Below, in pieces: positions 26,400 through 35,376 of a DNA stretch of 64,000 nucleotides. The translations under genes and the position numbers were made by a program. The stretch is taken from contig NZ_OMOR01000001.1 of NCBI RefSeq assembly GCF_900302465.1, positions 1,736,001-1,800,000 of the forward strand. The letters run 5' to 3'. Position 1 is the stretch's first letter. The number at the start of each line of letters is the position of its first letter. The notes under the pieces were generated by a model that was not told the DNA's origin, made no database searches, and worked only from the letters and a program-made list of their open reading frames with translations. This stretch comes from Ascidiaceihabitans donghaensis (GTDB lineage: Bacteria; Pseudomonadota; Alphaproteobacteria; Rhodobacterales; Rhodobacteraceae).

Positions 26400-27776
26400 A
26401 TGACAAACGTGGTAAACAACAGAGCCTGTATTGTCGGTGCTGGGCCAGGGGGGCTGGCATTGGCGCGGGCTTTCAAAAACCTCGGTATCGCTTTCGATGT
26501 GTTCGAGCGGCACAGCGAAGTGGGCGGTGTTTGGGATCTCGAAAACCCCGGCACGCCGATGTACGATTCTGCGCATTTCATCTCGTCCAAGACGCATTCG
26601 TATTTTTCAGACTTTCCGATGCCGGATCACTACCCGGACTATCCGTCGAACCGTCAGATTTTTGACTATATGAAGAATTTTGCCAGACATTATAACCTGT
26701 ACGATCACATCACTTTCAACACCGAAGTCACGCAGACCACGTTTGCAAACGAGATGTGGAATGTGACGCTGGCGCACGGCGAGACGCGGCAGTATCGCTG
26801 GATGGTTTGTGTCTCAGGCACGACATGGCACCCCAAAATGCCTGCATGGGCATCACAAACAGATGCGTTTGACGGCGAAGTGCGCCACGCCAACAGCTTC
26901 CGGCACATGGATGAATTCCGTGGCAAAAGGGTGCTGGTTGTCGGTGCGGGTAATTCCGGTTGTGACATTGCATGTGACGCGGCTGTGGCGGGCGATGCGG
27001 CCTTCATCAGTGTGCGGCGCGGCTACCATTTTGTACCCAAACATATCATGGGCAAGCCTGCGGATGTTTTTGGCGATGAAGGCCCGCATATGCCGATGTG
27101 GCTGGCACAACGTGTTTTTGGCGGTTTGTTGCGGTTTCTAAACGGGGACATTCGTCGGTTTGGCCTACCCAAGCCGGACCACAAGATTTTTGAAAGCCAT
27201 CCAATCGTAAATTCACAAGTGCTGCATTATCTCGGCCATGGTGATCTGCTGGCCAAAGGGGATGTGGAACGGCTGGATGGCAAAGAAGTGGTGTTCAAAG
27301 ATGGCAGTCGCGAAGCGGTCGATATCGTGCTGTGTGCGACCGGATATGAATGGAAAGTACCCTATGTGGACCCCGCCGCCTTTAGTTGGAAGGGCGACCG
27401 CCCTGACAACTATCTGCACATGTTCAGCCGCGCGAACAAACAGCTTTTCGGGCTTGGCTTTACCGAAACGAATGGTGGAATTTACAAGCTGTTTGACGGG
27501 ATGGCAGACCTTATCGCGCGTAACATTCGCGCCCAGCGGGACACCCCATCAGAGTGGCAAAAGCTAAGTGCTCGTATTCAGGACCACACACCCGACCTGA
27601 CGGGTGGTGTGAAATACGTCGAAAGCGACCGCCATGCGACTTATGCCAACATCGACGCCCTGAAGCGCGAATACAAAAGCCTGCGCAAGCACATGGGCTG
27701 GCAAGATCCGCAAGACGGATATTTCAACTCACCCGCAACCCGTGCCGCAGCTTCGGTTCTGGAGGCCGCAGAATGA
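26400..27776 (+). CDS. Flavin-containing monooxygenase (FMO/BVMO type)
   Basis: A 458-residue class B flavoprotein monooxygenase. It has two dinucleotide-binding motifs, CIVGAGPGGLALARAF for FAD and VLVVGAGNSGCDIACDAA for NADPH, with the FMO signature FDGEVRHANSF between them and ATGYEWKVPY near the end. It would use NADPH and oxygen to oxidise an N, S or ketone group; the substrate is unknown. Start at 26400 follows a strong GAGGGGG site. Its stop overlaps the next SDR start (ATGA), so the two are coupled, and the divergent TetR is the likely regulator. Confidence 0.9.
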   Translation: MTNVVNNRACIVGAGPGGLALARAFKNLGIAFDVFERHSEVGGVWDLENPGTPMYDSAHFISSKTHSYFSDFPMPDHYPDYPSNRQIFDYMKNFARHYNLYDHITFNTEVTQTTFANEMWNVTLAHGETRQYRWMVCVSGTTWHPKMPAWASQTDAFDGEVRHANSFRHMDEFRGKRVLVVGAGNSGCDIACDAAVAGDAAFISVRRGYHFVPKHIMGKPADVFGDEGPHMPMWLAQRVFGGLLRFLNGDIRRFGLPKPDHKIFESHPIVNSQVLHYLGHGDLLAKGDVERLDGKEVVFKDGSREAVDIVLCATGYEWKVPYVDPAAFSWKGDRPDNYLHMFSRANKQLFGLGFTETNGGIYKLFDGMADLIARNIRAQRDTPSEWQKLSARIQDHTPDLTGGVKYVESDRHATYANIDALKREYKSLRKHMGWQDPQDGYFNSPATRAAASVLEAAE

Positions 27777-28588
27777 AAACTGTTTTGATCACAGGGGCTG
27801 CCGGGGGCGTCGGTCTTGCGCTGGCCAAGTCTTTTGCCAGCCAAGGTCACGCGCTTGTGCTGACTGACCGCAACGCCGCTGCACTTGCCGCAACTGCTGC
27901 AAAAGTTGGCAGCAAAACAGAGCAAATCATCGCGGACTTGCGCGATGCATCCGATTTGCAACGCCTTGGTGCGCGCATTGAAAGCCCTGAAGCGCCGATT
28001 GATATTCTGGTCAATAATGCAGGTATCATCGTGCCGGGGCCGGTTGGAACGTTGGACGCTGATCTGATGCGTGCGCACATTGACGTCAACATGACCGCAC
28101 CCATGCTGCTCAGTGCGGCCGCGGCCCGCGCGATGAAGCAGCGGCGTTCGGGTTATATCTTTTCCATCATGTCGATGGCGGCGATGGGCCCTATGAAAGA
28201 CAGCGCAGCTTATTCAGCGTCAAAATTCGGGCTGCGTGGGTTCATGGCGTCATTGTCCCTGGAATTGCATCCTTATGGCGTTGGTGTCGGCGGTGTTTTT
28301 CCAAGTGCCATTGATACCCCGATGCTGGCGGCCGAAATGGCAAGCCCTGACGGTTCACCTTTGAATTTTGTCGGCAATGCCAAACCCATGCCCCCGCACG
28401 ATGTCGCCGCCGCTGTGATGAAGGCGATGGAAAAAGGCAGACTGGAGACGTGTTTGCCTGCCAGCGACGGGTTCTTTGGCGGGGTGCTTATGTTGTTTCC
28501 CAGCCTGTTGCGCCCAGTGTTGTCATATCTTGAGAAAGGCGGGCAGAAGAAAAAGCAGGCATATTTGCAAGGGCTTCAAACCAAGTAA
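27773..28588 (+). CDS. Short-chain dehydrogenase coupled to the FMO
   Basis: A 271-residue SDR: TGAAGGVGLALAKSF for the cofactor, ILVNNAGIIVPG, the catalytic Ser in IFSIMSMAAMGP, YSASKFGLRG for Tyr and Lys, and a hydrophobic C-terminal part (MLFPSLLRPVLSYL) that may touch the membrane. The start codon overlaps the FMO stop. FMO plus SDR is a common pairing in which an alcohol or ketone is oxidised stepwise; here that is inference. Confidence 0.88.
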   Translation: MKTVLITGAAGGVGLALAKSFASQGHALVLTDRNAAALAATAAKVGSKTEQIIADLRDASDLQRLGARIESPEAPIDILVNNAGIIVPGPVGTLDADLMRAHIDVNMTAPMLLSAAAARAMKQRRSGYIFSIMSMAAMGPMKDSAAYSASKFGLRGFMASLSLELHPYGVGVGGVFPSAIDTPMLAAEMASPDGSPLNFVGNAKPMPPHDVAAAVMKAMEKGRLETCLPASDGFFGGVLMLFPSLLRPVLSYLEKGGQKKKQAYLQGLQTK

Positions 28589-28610
28589 TTGAATTTTTTG
28601 CTGAACGATG

Positions 28611-28640
28611 CCCCCTGTGCGCCGTTACCGACACAGGGGG
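28611..28640. terminator. GC-rich hairpin between SDR and repeat-protein genes
   Basis: CCCCCTGTG and CACAGGGGG form a perfect nine-base stem around a 12-base loop, 22 bp after the SDR stop and before the convergent gene's end at 28727. No T run follows on either strand, so it may be a weak or factor-dependent terminator. Confidence 0.5.
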
Positions 28641-28726
28641 AAGATTGCAGCGATCGGTGATGCATGACCCGTGCAGGTCGCCGGAAAAAAACTGCAAGAA
28701 GTGTTGGCTTGATAGGGCCTGTGACC

Positions 28727-30139
28727 CTAGCCAAACACCCCGTCTTCTACAGTCACAGTGTTGATGATGTTTCCGCTCGCGTCATAGGTGTAGGTCTTTG
28801 AATAGTAGTCTTTTGTTTCTGACCCGTCGATAAAGACCCGTGTTTGCAAGATGCCGCCCGTGGCGTAGGTTGAACTGGTAACGTCGCCGCTGTCTTTCAC
28901 CTGATACACGGATGCAAGATCGCCCGCTTCATCGTAAATGCGTTCCAATGTGTCCCAGCTTTTGGTGTTTGCACCGTCGTCCATGAATATCCGACGCAAA
29001 GAGCCGTCCTCATAGTATTCGCGCGTTCTGTCAAAGCCGTTGTCAAAGACGAAATGGTCCCCGATAAATGTGCCTTCTGCGTTGAATGTCTTTTCACGCA
29101 AGTCCCAAGACCGGGTATTTGATCCATCCGAAAGCCCAACAGTACGGGCGCCGGATTCCGCATCGTATTGGGTAATTTTGGCATCGCCTGTGTCGTAGGT
29201 TATGGTTCTTTGCGTTGCACTACCGCCTTCGTATTCAGTGACAATGCTTTCCCAGACTTGCCCCAGCCCTTCGTCGGATTCGTCAAAATATGATACTTGA
29301 TCCACGATGCCTGCGTTATCATATTGCGTGCGCACCAGACGGTCGTCGTTGAACAGGATAACGTCCGCTGCAAGGTCGCCTTCCGCGTTATATTCCTTGG
29401 CACGGGCTGCCACATTGGCGGATGGGTTTGTTGTATATGTTGCCTCGACTGTGCCGCCGTTGTCCAACGCCCGAAACAACGTCAATGGTGCTCCGCTGGC
29501 GTTCGTGACAATGGTCTGGAGGATGTATTCTTCTTCGTTTTCATAGTCATAGGTTGTGGTGGTGGTGGCCCCCGTCTGGAACAGCGTTGTTTCGCTATGC
29601 GCTTGCCCGTCTGTGCCATAGACGTAGGTGGTGTTGGCCAACCCGTTGATAAAATCCTCGCCCAAAGCGAATTCCGTAACCACCGAAGTGCCTTCAGTGG
29701 ACGTCACCTGAAATAGCACTTCGAGGAATTCGTTGAGGTACTCTGTCACAGCGGGGTCGTTCGCATTTGGTCGCGACGACACATATGCGATGTCACCACT
29801 GCCCGTGATGTTGTGTATCAGCTCTGCCTCATAGGTTTCGCCTTGGGCGGACACGCTGTAGGTGATGGTGTCTTGCAATCCAAGATCGAGGTTGAAAAAC
29901 GAATGTCCCTCAATCCATGCAAAGGGGGTGAACATATACGTTCCGTCACCAGAGATGTTGTAGGTCCCAAACGTGCTGCTCACGGATGTCGGACCTTCGC
30001 CCGCGATCACAACCCCATTGACGCTTAGGCTGTCATAGCCGTTGTCGAAGGTGTCATTTAAAAACACATTGCCCGCAGAGGTTTCGGTTTCTGTCACATC
30101 TACAATGTCATTGACTGCGGAATTGGGATTGGCGGGCAT
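28727..30139 (-). CDS. VCBS-like domain plus YD-like repeats, probably exported
   Basis: A 470-residue acidic protein with no classical signal peptide. Residues about 8-115 resemble a VCBS/cadherin-like module (VNDIVDVTETETSAGNVFLN, ISGDGTYMFTP, DTITYSVSAQG). From about residue 280 to the end there are three or four units of about 50 residues with the shared pattern DGSNTRSWD or DGANTKSWD, then a K/R, FNAEG or YDEAG, and REYYEDGSLRR or YATGGILQTR, as in Rhs/YD repeat proteins. Proteins of this kind in Rhodobacterales are often type I secretion substrates, but no RTX nonapeptides or secretion genes are seen here. Start at 30139 follows GAGGAAC. Confidence 0.75.
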   Translation of the reverse strand: MPANPNSAVNDIVDVTETETSAGNVFLNDTFDNGYDSLSVNGVVIAGEGPTSVSSTFGTYNISGDGTYMFTPFAWIEGHSFFNLDLGLQDTITYSVSAQGETYEAELIHNITGSGDIAYVSSRPNANDPAVTEYLNEFLEVLFQVTSTEGTSVVTEFALGEDFINGLANTTYVYGTDGQAHSETTLFQTGATTTTTYDYENEEEYILQTIVTNASGAPLTLFRALDNGGTVEATYTTNPSANVAARAKEYNAEGDLAADVILFNDDRLVRTQYDNAGIVDQVSYFDESDEGLGQVWESIVTEYEGGSATQRTITYDTGDAKITQYDAESGARTVGLSDGSNTRSWDLREKTFNAEGTFIGDHFVFDNGFDRTREYYEDGSLRRIFMDDGANTKSWDTLERIYDEAGDLASVYQVKDSGDVTSSTYATGGILQTRVFIDGSETKDYYSKTYTYDASGNIINTVTVEDGVFG

Positions 30140-30337
30140 AAAGTGTTCCTCAAATTTGATGGAGTTACTTTTGGGATCAGAGGTGCGGCGTGTAAACCCT
30201 TTGTGCTCTGATATGCACAAAGTTCCCCTTTAGGTAGGCGCCAGTGCATAAAACAGTTGATACTTCGCCCCCGGGCCCGGGGTGGGCCACGTTTAAATCC
30301 ACTTGGATATGGGCGGAAAGTGCGGCACATGGGGGAT

Positions 30338-31477
30338 ATGACAGATACCCAAACACCGTTTTCGTTTTCCTTGAATGCCACAGATGGCAAAGCCCGCACT
30401 GGCGTGATCCAAACCCCGCGTGGTGACATTCGGACACCGGCTTTCATGCCTGTGGGCACCGCGGCCACCGTAAAGGCGATGATGCCTGAAAGTGTCCGTG
30501 CCACGGGGGCGGACATATTGCTGGGCAATACCTACCATCTGATGCTGCGCCCCACGGCGGAACGCATCGCCAAACTGGGCGGATTACACAAGTTCATGAA
30601 TTGGGACCGCCCGATCCTGACGGATTCAGGTGGCTTTCAGGTGATGTCACTGGCCGGCCTGCGCAAGTTGACCGAAAAAGGCGTCACATTCAAATCCCAC
30701 ATTGATGGGTCTAAACATGAAATCACGCCAGAGCGCTCGATGGAGATCCAAGAGCTGCTCGGCTCTGACATTGTGATGTGTTTCGACGAGTGCCCTGCCT
30801 TGCCTGCGGATCGCACACGCATTGCAGAAAGCATGGAATTGTCGATGCGCTGGGCCGCACGGTCCAAGGCAGCCTTTGGCGACCGGCCGGGGCATGCGCT
30901 GTTTGGCATTCAGCAAGGCGGTTTGGAACAAGATTTGCGCGGCCAAAGCGCCGAGGCCCTGCGCGAGATCGGCTTTGATGGGTATGCCGTGGGCGGTCTG
31001 GCTGTGGGCGAGGGGCAAGAGGCGATGTTTGGCTGTCTTGACTATGCGCCGGATCAACTGCCCGTGGACAAGCCGCGCTATCTGATGGGGGTGGGCAAGC
31101 CCGATGACATCGTGGGTGCCGTGGCACGGGGCATTGATATGATGGATTGCGTGTTGCCGTCGCGCTCGGGGCGCACGGGGCAGGCGTTTACGCGCAAGGG
31201 CGTGGTGAACATCAAAAACGCCCGCCACGCCGACGATCCGCGCCCCTTGGACGAGGGCTGCGCGTGTCCTGCCTGTTCCAATTATTCACGCGCCTATCTG
31301 CACCATGTGTTCCGGTCCCATGAAATGATTTCGGGGATGCTGCTGACATGGCACAATCTGCGGTATTTTCAGGATATCATGGACGGTATGCGCGGCGCGA
31401 TTGCGGCAGGCACGTTTGAGGCGTGGCAGAAAGATTTCCACGACGGCCGCGCACAGGGGGATATTGATCCGCTTTAA
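30338..31477 (+). CDS. tgt: tRNA-guanine transglycosylase
   Basis: A 379-residue enzyme that swaps G34 of tRNAs with GUN anticodons for preQ1. Visible features: [20 protein letters not shown], the active-site [29 protein letters not shown], the nucleophile region [20 protein letters not shown], and the zinc site [18 protein letters not shown] followed by a histidine. Length agrees with bacterial Tgt. The frame is open further upstream; [10 protein letters not shown] at 30338 or an ATG nine bases before are the likely starts. queA is not in the window. Confidence 0.95.
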   Translation: MTDTQTPFSFSLNATDGKARTGVIQTPRGDIRTPAFMPVGTAATVKAMMPESVRATGADILLGNTYHLMLRPTAERIAKLGGLHKFMNWDRPILTDSGGFQVMSLAGLRKLTEKGVTFKSHIDGSKHEITPERSMEIQELLGSDIVMCFDECPALPADRTRIAESMELSMRWAARSKAAFGDRPGHALFGIQQGGLEQDLRGQSAEALREIGFDGYAVGGLAVGEGQEAMFGCLDYAPDQLPVDKPRYLMGVGKPDDIVGAVARGIDMMDCVLPSRSGRTGQAFTRKGVVNIKNARHADDPRPLDEGCACPACSNYSRAYLHHVFRSHEMISGMLLTWHNLRYFQDIMDGMRGAIAAGTFEAWQKDFHDGRAQGDIDPL

Positions 31478-31492
31478 GAGGGGACCGCTGGT

Positions 31493-32614
31493 ATGGCTGA
31501 GTTACATGATGCGAGTAAGTCTGCGGGGCATTTGATCGAGGTGCGCGAGGATGGATCGGCGTTGCGCAATGACGGGGTAGAGCTGTCGCCTGCGGGGCAG
31601 AACCCTTGGTATGTGCTGGCGACGGTGTATGGGGAGCCGAGGAACCCGTTGGATGCTGATGTGATCGCTAAAAATCGGCGCATCTGGAATGGCTGGGCGT
31701 GCGCAGGGAAAAGCCCTGAAGAGCGCGCCGCATTGGCCAAGAAGGTTGATCTGCCTGTTGAGGAATTGGCGGATCTGACCGAAGTGGAAAGACAAGCGAT
31801 TGAGGATGCCTTTGCCGCGCGTTTGGGTGGGGCTATCCCTGTACCTGACAATAATCAGTATATTGACATGTCTGAAATCCATTTCTCCAATACAGTTGTA
31901 TTGGAGAAATGGATTTTTAACGCGGCTGCCTCTTTCCATTCCGCGTCGTTCAGCGGGTTTGCCTATTTCGGTTCCGCGTCGTTCGGCGTGGCTGCCGAAT
32001 TCTCAGACCAGATGTTTGATGGCCAAACTGTCTTCACAGGTACAAAATTCCTAGGCGCCGTCCCCAAATTCTACCAACGTGACTTTCACCAAGACACGGA
32101 ATTCACTACTGACCCCGACCTTTGGCCCACCATCACCGCCGAAAACGCCAATGAAAGCAAACGCGCCTATACGCGTCTGCGTAAGGTCATGAATGAGCTG
32201 CAAAACCCCGACGACGAACATTTCTTCTTTCGCCAAGAGATGGAGTGCAAACGTCATCTGGAAAACTGGTGGAACCGCTGGCCTATCCATCTGTTCAAGT
32301 GGTTTTCCGGATATGGCCACAGCATCACGCGCCCTGTGGCGTGGTTGGCGGGGTCCGTTGTCGTGGGGGGATCGGTGATCGGGTCTTACTTGCGCACAAA
32401 TGGCACCACAGGCAATGCGTCGATCTGGGAAGGGGTGGGCGTGTCTTTTGCCAATACGTTTCCGTTTCTTGGCTTTGGTCGCAATATGCACCCTAATTTC
32501 TTTGAAAAAGCCCCTGCTTGGCTTGATGCCTTCTCTGGTGCGCAATCCATCTTCGGGGTGATATTGCTGTTCTTTGTCGGCCTTGCCTTACGCAACCGCT
32601 TTCGCATCAAATAG
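31493..32614 (+). CDS. Pentapeptide-like membrane protein
   Basis: A 373-residue protein 16 bp after tgt. Residues 1-120 are soluble and unassigned; residues about 125-190 have a five-residue rhythm of Phe (FNAAASFHSASFSGFAYFGS), like the pentapeptide repeats that form a right-handed beta helix; residues about 225-265 are charged and rich in Trp; and two or three hydrophobic segments follow (VAWLAGSVVVGGSVIGSYL, IFGVILLFFVGLALRNRF). Membrane-anchored pentapeptide proteins occur widely without known function. A perfect inverted repeat lies inside the gene at 31875-31916. Confidence 0.75.
   Translation: MAELHDASKSAGHLIEVREDGSALRNDGVELSPAGQNPWYVLATVYGEPRNPLDADVIAKNRRIWNGWACAGKSPEERAALAKKVDLPVEELADLTEVERQAIEDAFAARLGGAIPVPDNNQYIDMSEIHFSNTVVLEKWIFNAAASFHSASFSGFAYFGSASFGVAAEFSDQMFDGQTVFTGTKFLGAVPKFYQRDFHQDTEFTTDPDLWPTITAENANESKRAYTRLRKVMNELQNPDDEHFFFRQEMECKRHLENWWNRWPIHLFKWFSGYGHSITRPVAWLAGSVVVGGSVIGSYLRTNGTTGNASIWEGVGVSFANTFPFLGFGRNMHPNFFEKAPAWLDAFSGAQSIFGVILLFFVGLALRNRFRIK
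31875..31916. repeat. Perfect inverted repeat inside a coding region
   Basis: Twenty bases (AAATCCATTTCTCCAATACA, 31875-31894) are followed by two bases and then by their exact complement (31897-31916). The stem is thus 20 bp with a two-base gap. The reading frame stays open across it and encodes EIHFSNTVVLEKWIF within the pentapeptide-like gene. Such a structure could extrude as a cruciform or fold in the mRNA; it could also mark a small inverted duplication or an assembly fault. Confidence 0.95.
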
Positions 32615-32617
32615 GCA

Positions 32618-34834
32618 CTAACGCCTGCGCACCCGCTCTATCAGCTTCACGGCCCAAGGGCGCAGTTTGATCTTCATCTCGTAGCGGCTTGTGGCGGTCG
32701 GGGGCTTGGGGCGGGCGATGGCGTGGGCTTGGGGGGTGTCTGTCTCGCCCATGATCTGTGCGCCCACATCCAAAGTGGCGTGAAGGCGGGACAGCGGGAT
32801 ATGGTCCAGCGCGGTCCAGTCCTCGGCCTCTAGCGCTGCATGGGCGGCGTCCAGATCAGGGTTGTAGCCCCGCGCGGTTGCAAAATCCGCAGAGCTTTCG
32901 GCGTAACGTGTCAACAGCGCTTGGCGTCGGGCAGGAGGCAGCAGGCTTTGGTCGCGTGTGCCGCTGTCATTGGGGGTTGCAAAGAACGCCCCCATCAAAC
33001 GGGCACGCTTTTTGGCGCTGGGCTGCACCATGTTGATCATTTGCATCAAAGCCACGTCCTCGCGGTGCGCAGAGGCATAACGGGGGGCCGAGACGCCCTC
33101 TAGATCGGTGGGCAGGCCGCCCAACGCGCAAAACCCTGACCACAACGCATCCTCTGCGCGCAACGCGTCAAAGTCTGCCAACAGCACGGGCTGTCCGGTG
33201 ATGTCTTCGAAGGGGCGGAACATAGCGTCCAGATTCGTCAGGTGGTCGGTGTGATCTACAAGCACCTCTTCGATGGACCGTGCGCCTGATGGATGCGCAG
33301 ATGTGACCCATTCACGGTAGAACGCTTCGACGTATGTATCAGGGCGGCGCACAAAGGCGATCACATCCACAGACGCATAATCGCCAAGGCGGGCCATCAA
33401 TGCGGCGATCATCTCTTCGCGGTTGGCTTGTGTGGGAAACCCCATGTTCTCAGCCGAGACTAATACCGTACGGGCCGGCGACAGCGCGATTTCTTGATGC
33501 AGCGCAGTCCACACAGCGTCGTCATCCGTACGCAAGGCCCGCAGCAGGCCTTGATGGCCGGACATGGCACCTGGACGACCGTCGATGCCCTTGTCGCCAT
33601 CAAACCCGGTCTGCGGCACCAAAACACCTTTGCGCAGCAATGCAGTGCGGTGGTGATTCAGGTGGTGTTGCACAAAGGTGGTGCCGGTTTTGTGAAGCCC
33701 GATGTGTAAGACAAGCCGTTTGGCTTTGTGGGATACGGCCTTGGGGCTCTGCGCTTTGGGGGCACGGGCCTGCATGATGTCGTGGGCTTGCGTAAACTGG
33801 CCTTCGCGCCACAGCTTGTGCAGTTCAAAAAAGTCCGCGCGGGTGATCTTGCCCTTTTTGGTGCGCATCCCGACACGCGACGTGGCCGCCACCATAGGGT
33901 CGGAAAAGATTTGATGCCCGAAACTGGCGTCCCCCAAAAGTGTTTGGATGCGTTGCCCCATATCGTCATATGCGGGGTCTTTGGCGGCAAGACAGGGGAG
34001 AATATCCATGTCCCAGATCAGCCGCGACACGCAATTGAACAGCTCGCGTTTTTCGTAGCGTTGGGGCAGGCTGTGCGCTTTGGTCTCGGCCTTGATGTGA
34101 TTTAGGCATTTTTCCAGCAATTGCACTTGCAACAGATGGGTGTCGGGGGTCGTGACCGTGCTGGAAATGGAATTGGCCCGCTGGCGCCAGACCCGAACCG
34201 GAGCGCCGAAAAACGCAACCTTTTGTGCTTGGGTAATGGTGTTCAGAACGAACAGGCGGTCTTCGAACTTGCGCTGGGCCACATCGAACCACAGGTCGTT
34301 TTTGGCAAGAAAATCCGCGCGGTACAGGCTTGACCAGCTGGAAACGATAAATTGGGCTTCATCCGCAGCCATGCGGCCCGACACCACACGTTGGCGCATA
34401 TGCAGCTTTTCATCACGCATCAACGGCACGCCGTGGGCCGATCCCGTGCGCCCCATATAGCACCCTGCGTGCGTGATATCGGCTTCTGTTTCGCGTGCGT
34501 AGGTTGCGTGTCGGTTCAGACCACCCACAGTGTAATAGTCGTCGGCGTCCAAAAAGCCGATCAAGTCGCCGTTAGCGGCGTCTATTCCGGTGTTGCGTGC
34601 CGCAGACAGGCCTTTATTTTCGATATGGTGGATGATCCGCGCATCAAACCCATCGGTCAGGTCGGAAAGATCTTCGGGGCTGAAGTTTTCGGGGTTATCA
34701 TTAACGACGATCAACTCAAGCTGTGCGATGCCTTGGTTGCGTATGGACCGTAAAGCAGTGCGCAAAAACGGGGTTTCATCGTAAAAAGTGACAATAATGG
34801 ACAAAAGGCCTGACGTCGGCGCACCAGAAAGCAT
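32618..34834 (-). CDS. Family 2 glycosyltransferase fused to a sulfotransferase-like domain
   Basis: A 738-residue two-domain protein. Residues about 8-270 are a GT-A glycosyltransferase of family 2: LSIIVTFYDETPFLRTALRS, ELIVVNDNPENF, NKGLSAARNTGIDAANGDLI and the metal-binding FLDADDYY. A basic linker (about 357-373) follows, and then residues about 373-640 start with LVLHIGLHKTGTTFVQHHLN, the PAPS-binding loop of sulfotransferases, with ARTVLVSAENMGFP and VDVIAFVRRPDTYVEAFYRE (3'-phosphate-binding Arg/Ser region). The protein could both add and sulfate a sugar on a surface glycan. Start is the ATG at 34834; a short gene ends 15 bp before it. Confidence 0.85.
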   Translation of the reverse strand: MLSGAPTSGLLSIIVTFYDETPFLRTALRSIRNQGIAQLELIVVNDNPENFSPEDLSDLTDGFDARIIHHIENKGLSAARNTGIDAANGDLIGFLDADDYYTVGGLNRHATYARETEADITHAGCYMGRTGSAHGVPLMRDEKLHMRQRVVSGRMAADEAQFIVSSWSSLYRADFLAKNDLWFDVAQRKFEDRLFVLNTITQAQKVAFFGAPVRVWRQRANSISSTVTTPDTHLLQVQLLEKCLNHIKAETKAHSLPQRYEKRELFNCVSRLIWDMDILPCLAAKDPAYDDMGQRIQTLLGDASFGHQIFSDPMVAATSRVGMRTKKGKITRADFFELHKLWREGQFTQAHDIMQARAPKAQSPKAVSHKAKRLVLHIGLHKTGTTFVQHHLNHHRTALLRKGVLVPQTGFDGDKGIDGRPGAMSGHQGLLRALRTDDDAVWTALHQEIALSPARTVLVSAENMGFPTQANREEMIAALMARLGDYASVDVIAFVRRPDTYVEAFYREWVTSAHPSGARSIEEVLVDHTDHLTNLDAMFRPFEDITGQPVLLADFDALRAEDALWSGFCALGGLPTDLEGVSAPRYASAHREDVALMQMINMVQPSAKKRARLMGAFFATPNDSGTRDQSLLPPARRQALLTRYAESSADFATARGYNPDLDAAHAALEAEDWTALDHIPLSRLHATLDVGAQIMGETDTPQAHAIARPKPPTATSRYEMKIKLRPWAVKLIERVRRR

Positions 34835-34849
34835 CGACAACGGCCCCCG

Positions 34850-34942
34850 TCAGAGGCTGGATTGATCGTTATCATCGTCGCCGTCTAAAGTCACGGCAAA
34901 GAGTGCAGCAATTAAGGCAGCCAAGATGGCAGCAGTAGGCAT
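34850..34942 (-). CDS. 30-residue hydrophobic small protein
   Basis: A short gene that begins with ATG at 34942, five bases after a strong GGGGAGGTG ribosome site, and encodes 30 residues: an alanine/leucine-rich membrane-like helix (AAILAALIAALFAVT) followed by an acidic tail (DGDDDNDQ). It ends 15 bp before the glycosyltransferase-sulfotransferase start, in the same direction. The good ribosome site, amphipathic layout and operon position support a real small membrane protein or a leader peptide; no family is recognised. Confidence 0.55.
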   Translation of the reverse strand: MPTAAILAALIAALFAVTLDGDDDNDQSSL

Positions 34943-35376
34943 TTCGACACCTCCCCAGGTAAGTCACAATCAGTTTACCTCAGGTGAACGGGCACTGAAA
35001 CCGATTCTGCGAATTTGTTTAAAATAAGGCGCAAATGTGGTGATTTTCTAATCAATCCCTTTTCAGGGTTCTGATTGTTTCACGAATTGACGTTAATCAT
35101 TTGCTGGATAGGCTTGGAAACGCCACAGGGCAGGGCAAAATGCGTCTTTTCATTGCTGCATGGGTTTGTCCCTGCGCAGGCCGCACCCGATGTTTTGGAA
35201 GGGGCATAAATCTACTGACATTTTTCGACATGCCATTGCACCTGCAGGCCACTCAGGTCATTCTTACCCTTGAAACAGGCAGGCCTGTGCAACACATACA
35301 CAGGTCTAAGATGGACGTTGCCAATTCGTTGCCTCCAAGAGGGACGTGAGCCGCGTTGCCAAATAAAGGAAAGAGC
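34943..35376. other. 434-bp intergenic region between small gene and lon
   Basis: Divergent promoter region of the small gene (minus) and lon (plus). It contains the inverted repeat AGGTAA at 34957-34962 and TTACCT at 34975-34980 just upstream of the small gene's ribosome site. A plus-strand frame at 35101-35349 lacks a ribosome site and family features and is probably chance. No tRNA or other RNA was seen. Confidence 0.4.
35269..35300 (+). promoter_or_regulatory. Possible heat-shock (sigma-32 type) promoter of lon
   Basis: CTTGAAAC at 35269 matches the sigma-32 -35 element (CTTGAAA), and CACATACA at 35293 is a weak match to a -10 element 17 bases later. It lies about 80 bp before the lon start, and lon is a classical heat-shock gene. 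The -10 match is poor, so this is tentative. Confidence 0.3.

Noticed and set aside
35101-35349. 82-residue plus-strand frame upstream of lon
   Set aside because: No ribosome site and ordinary intergenic composition; it overlaps the likely lon promoter.
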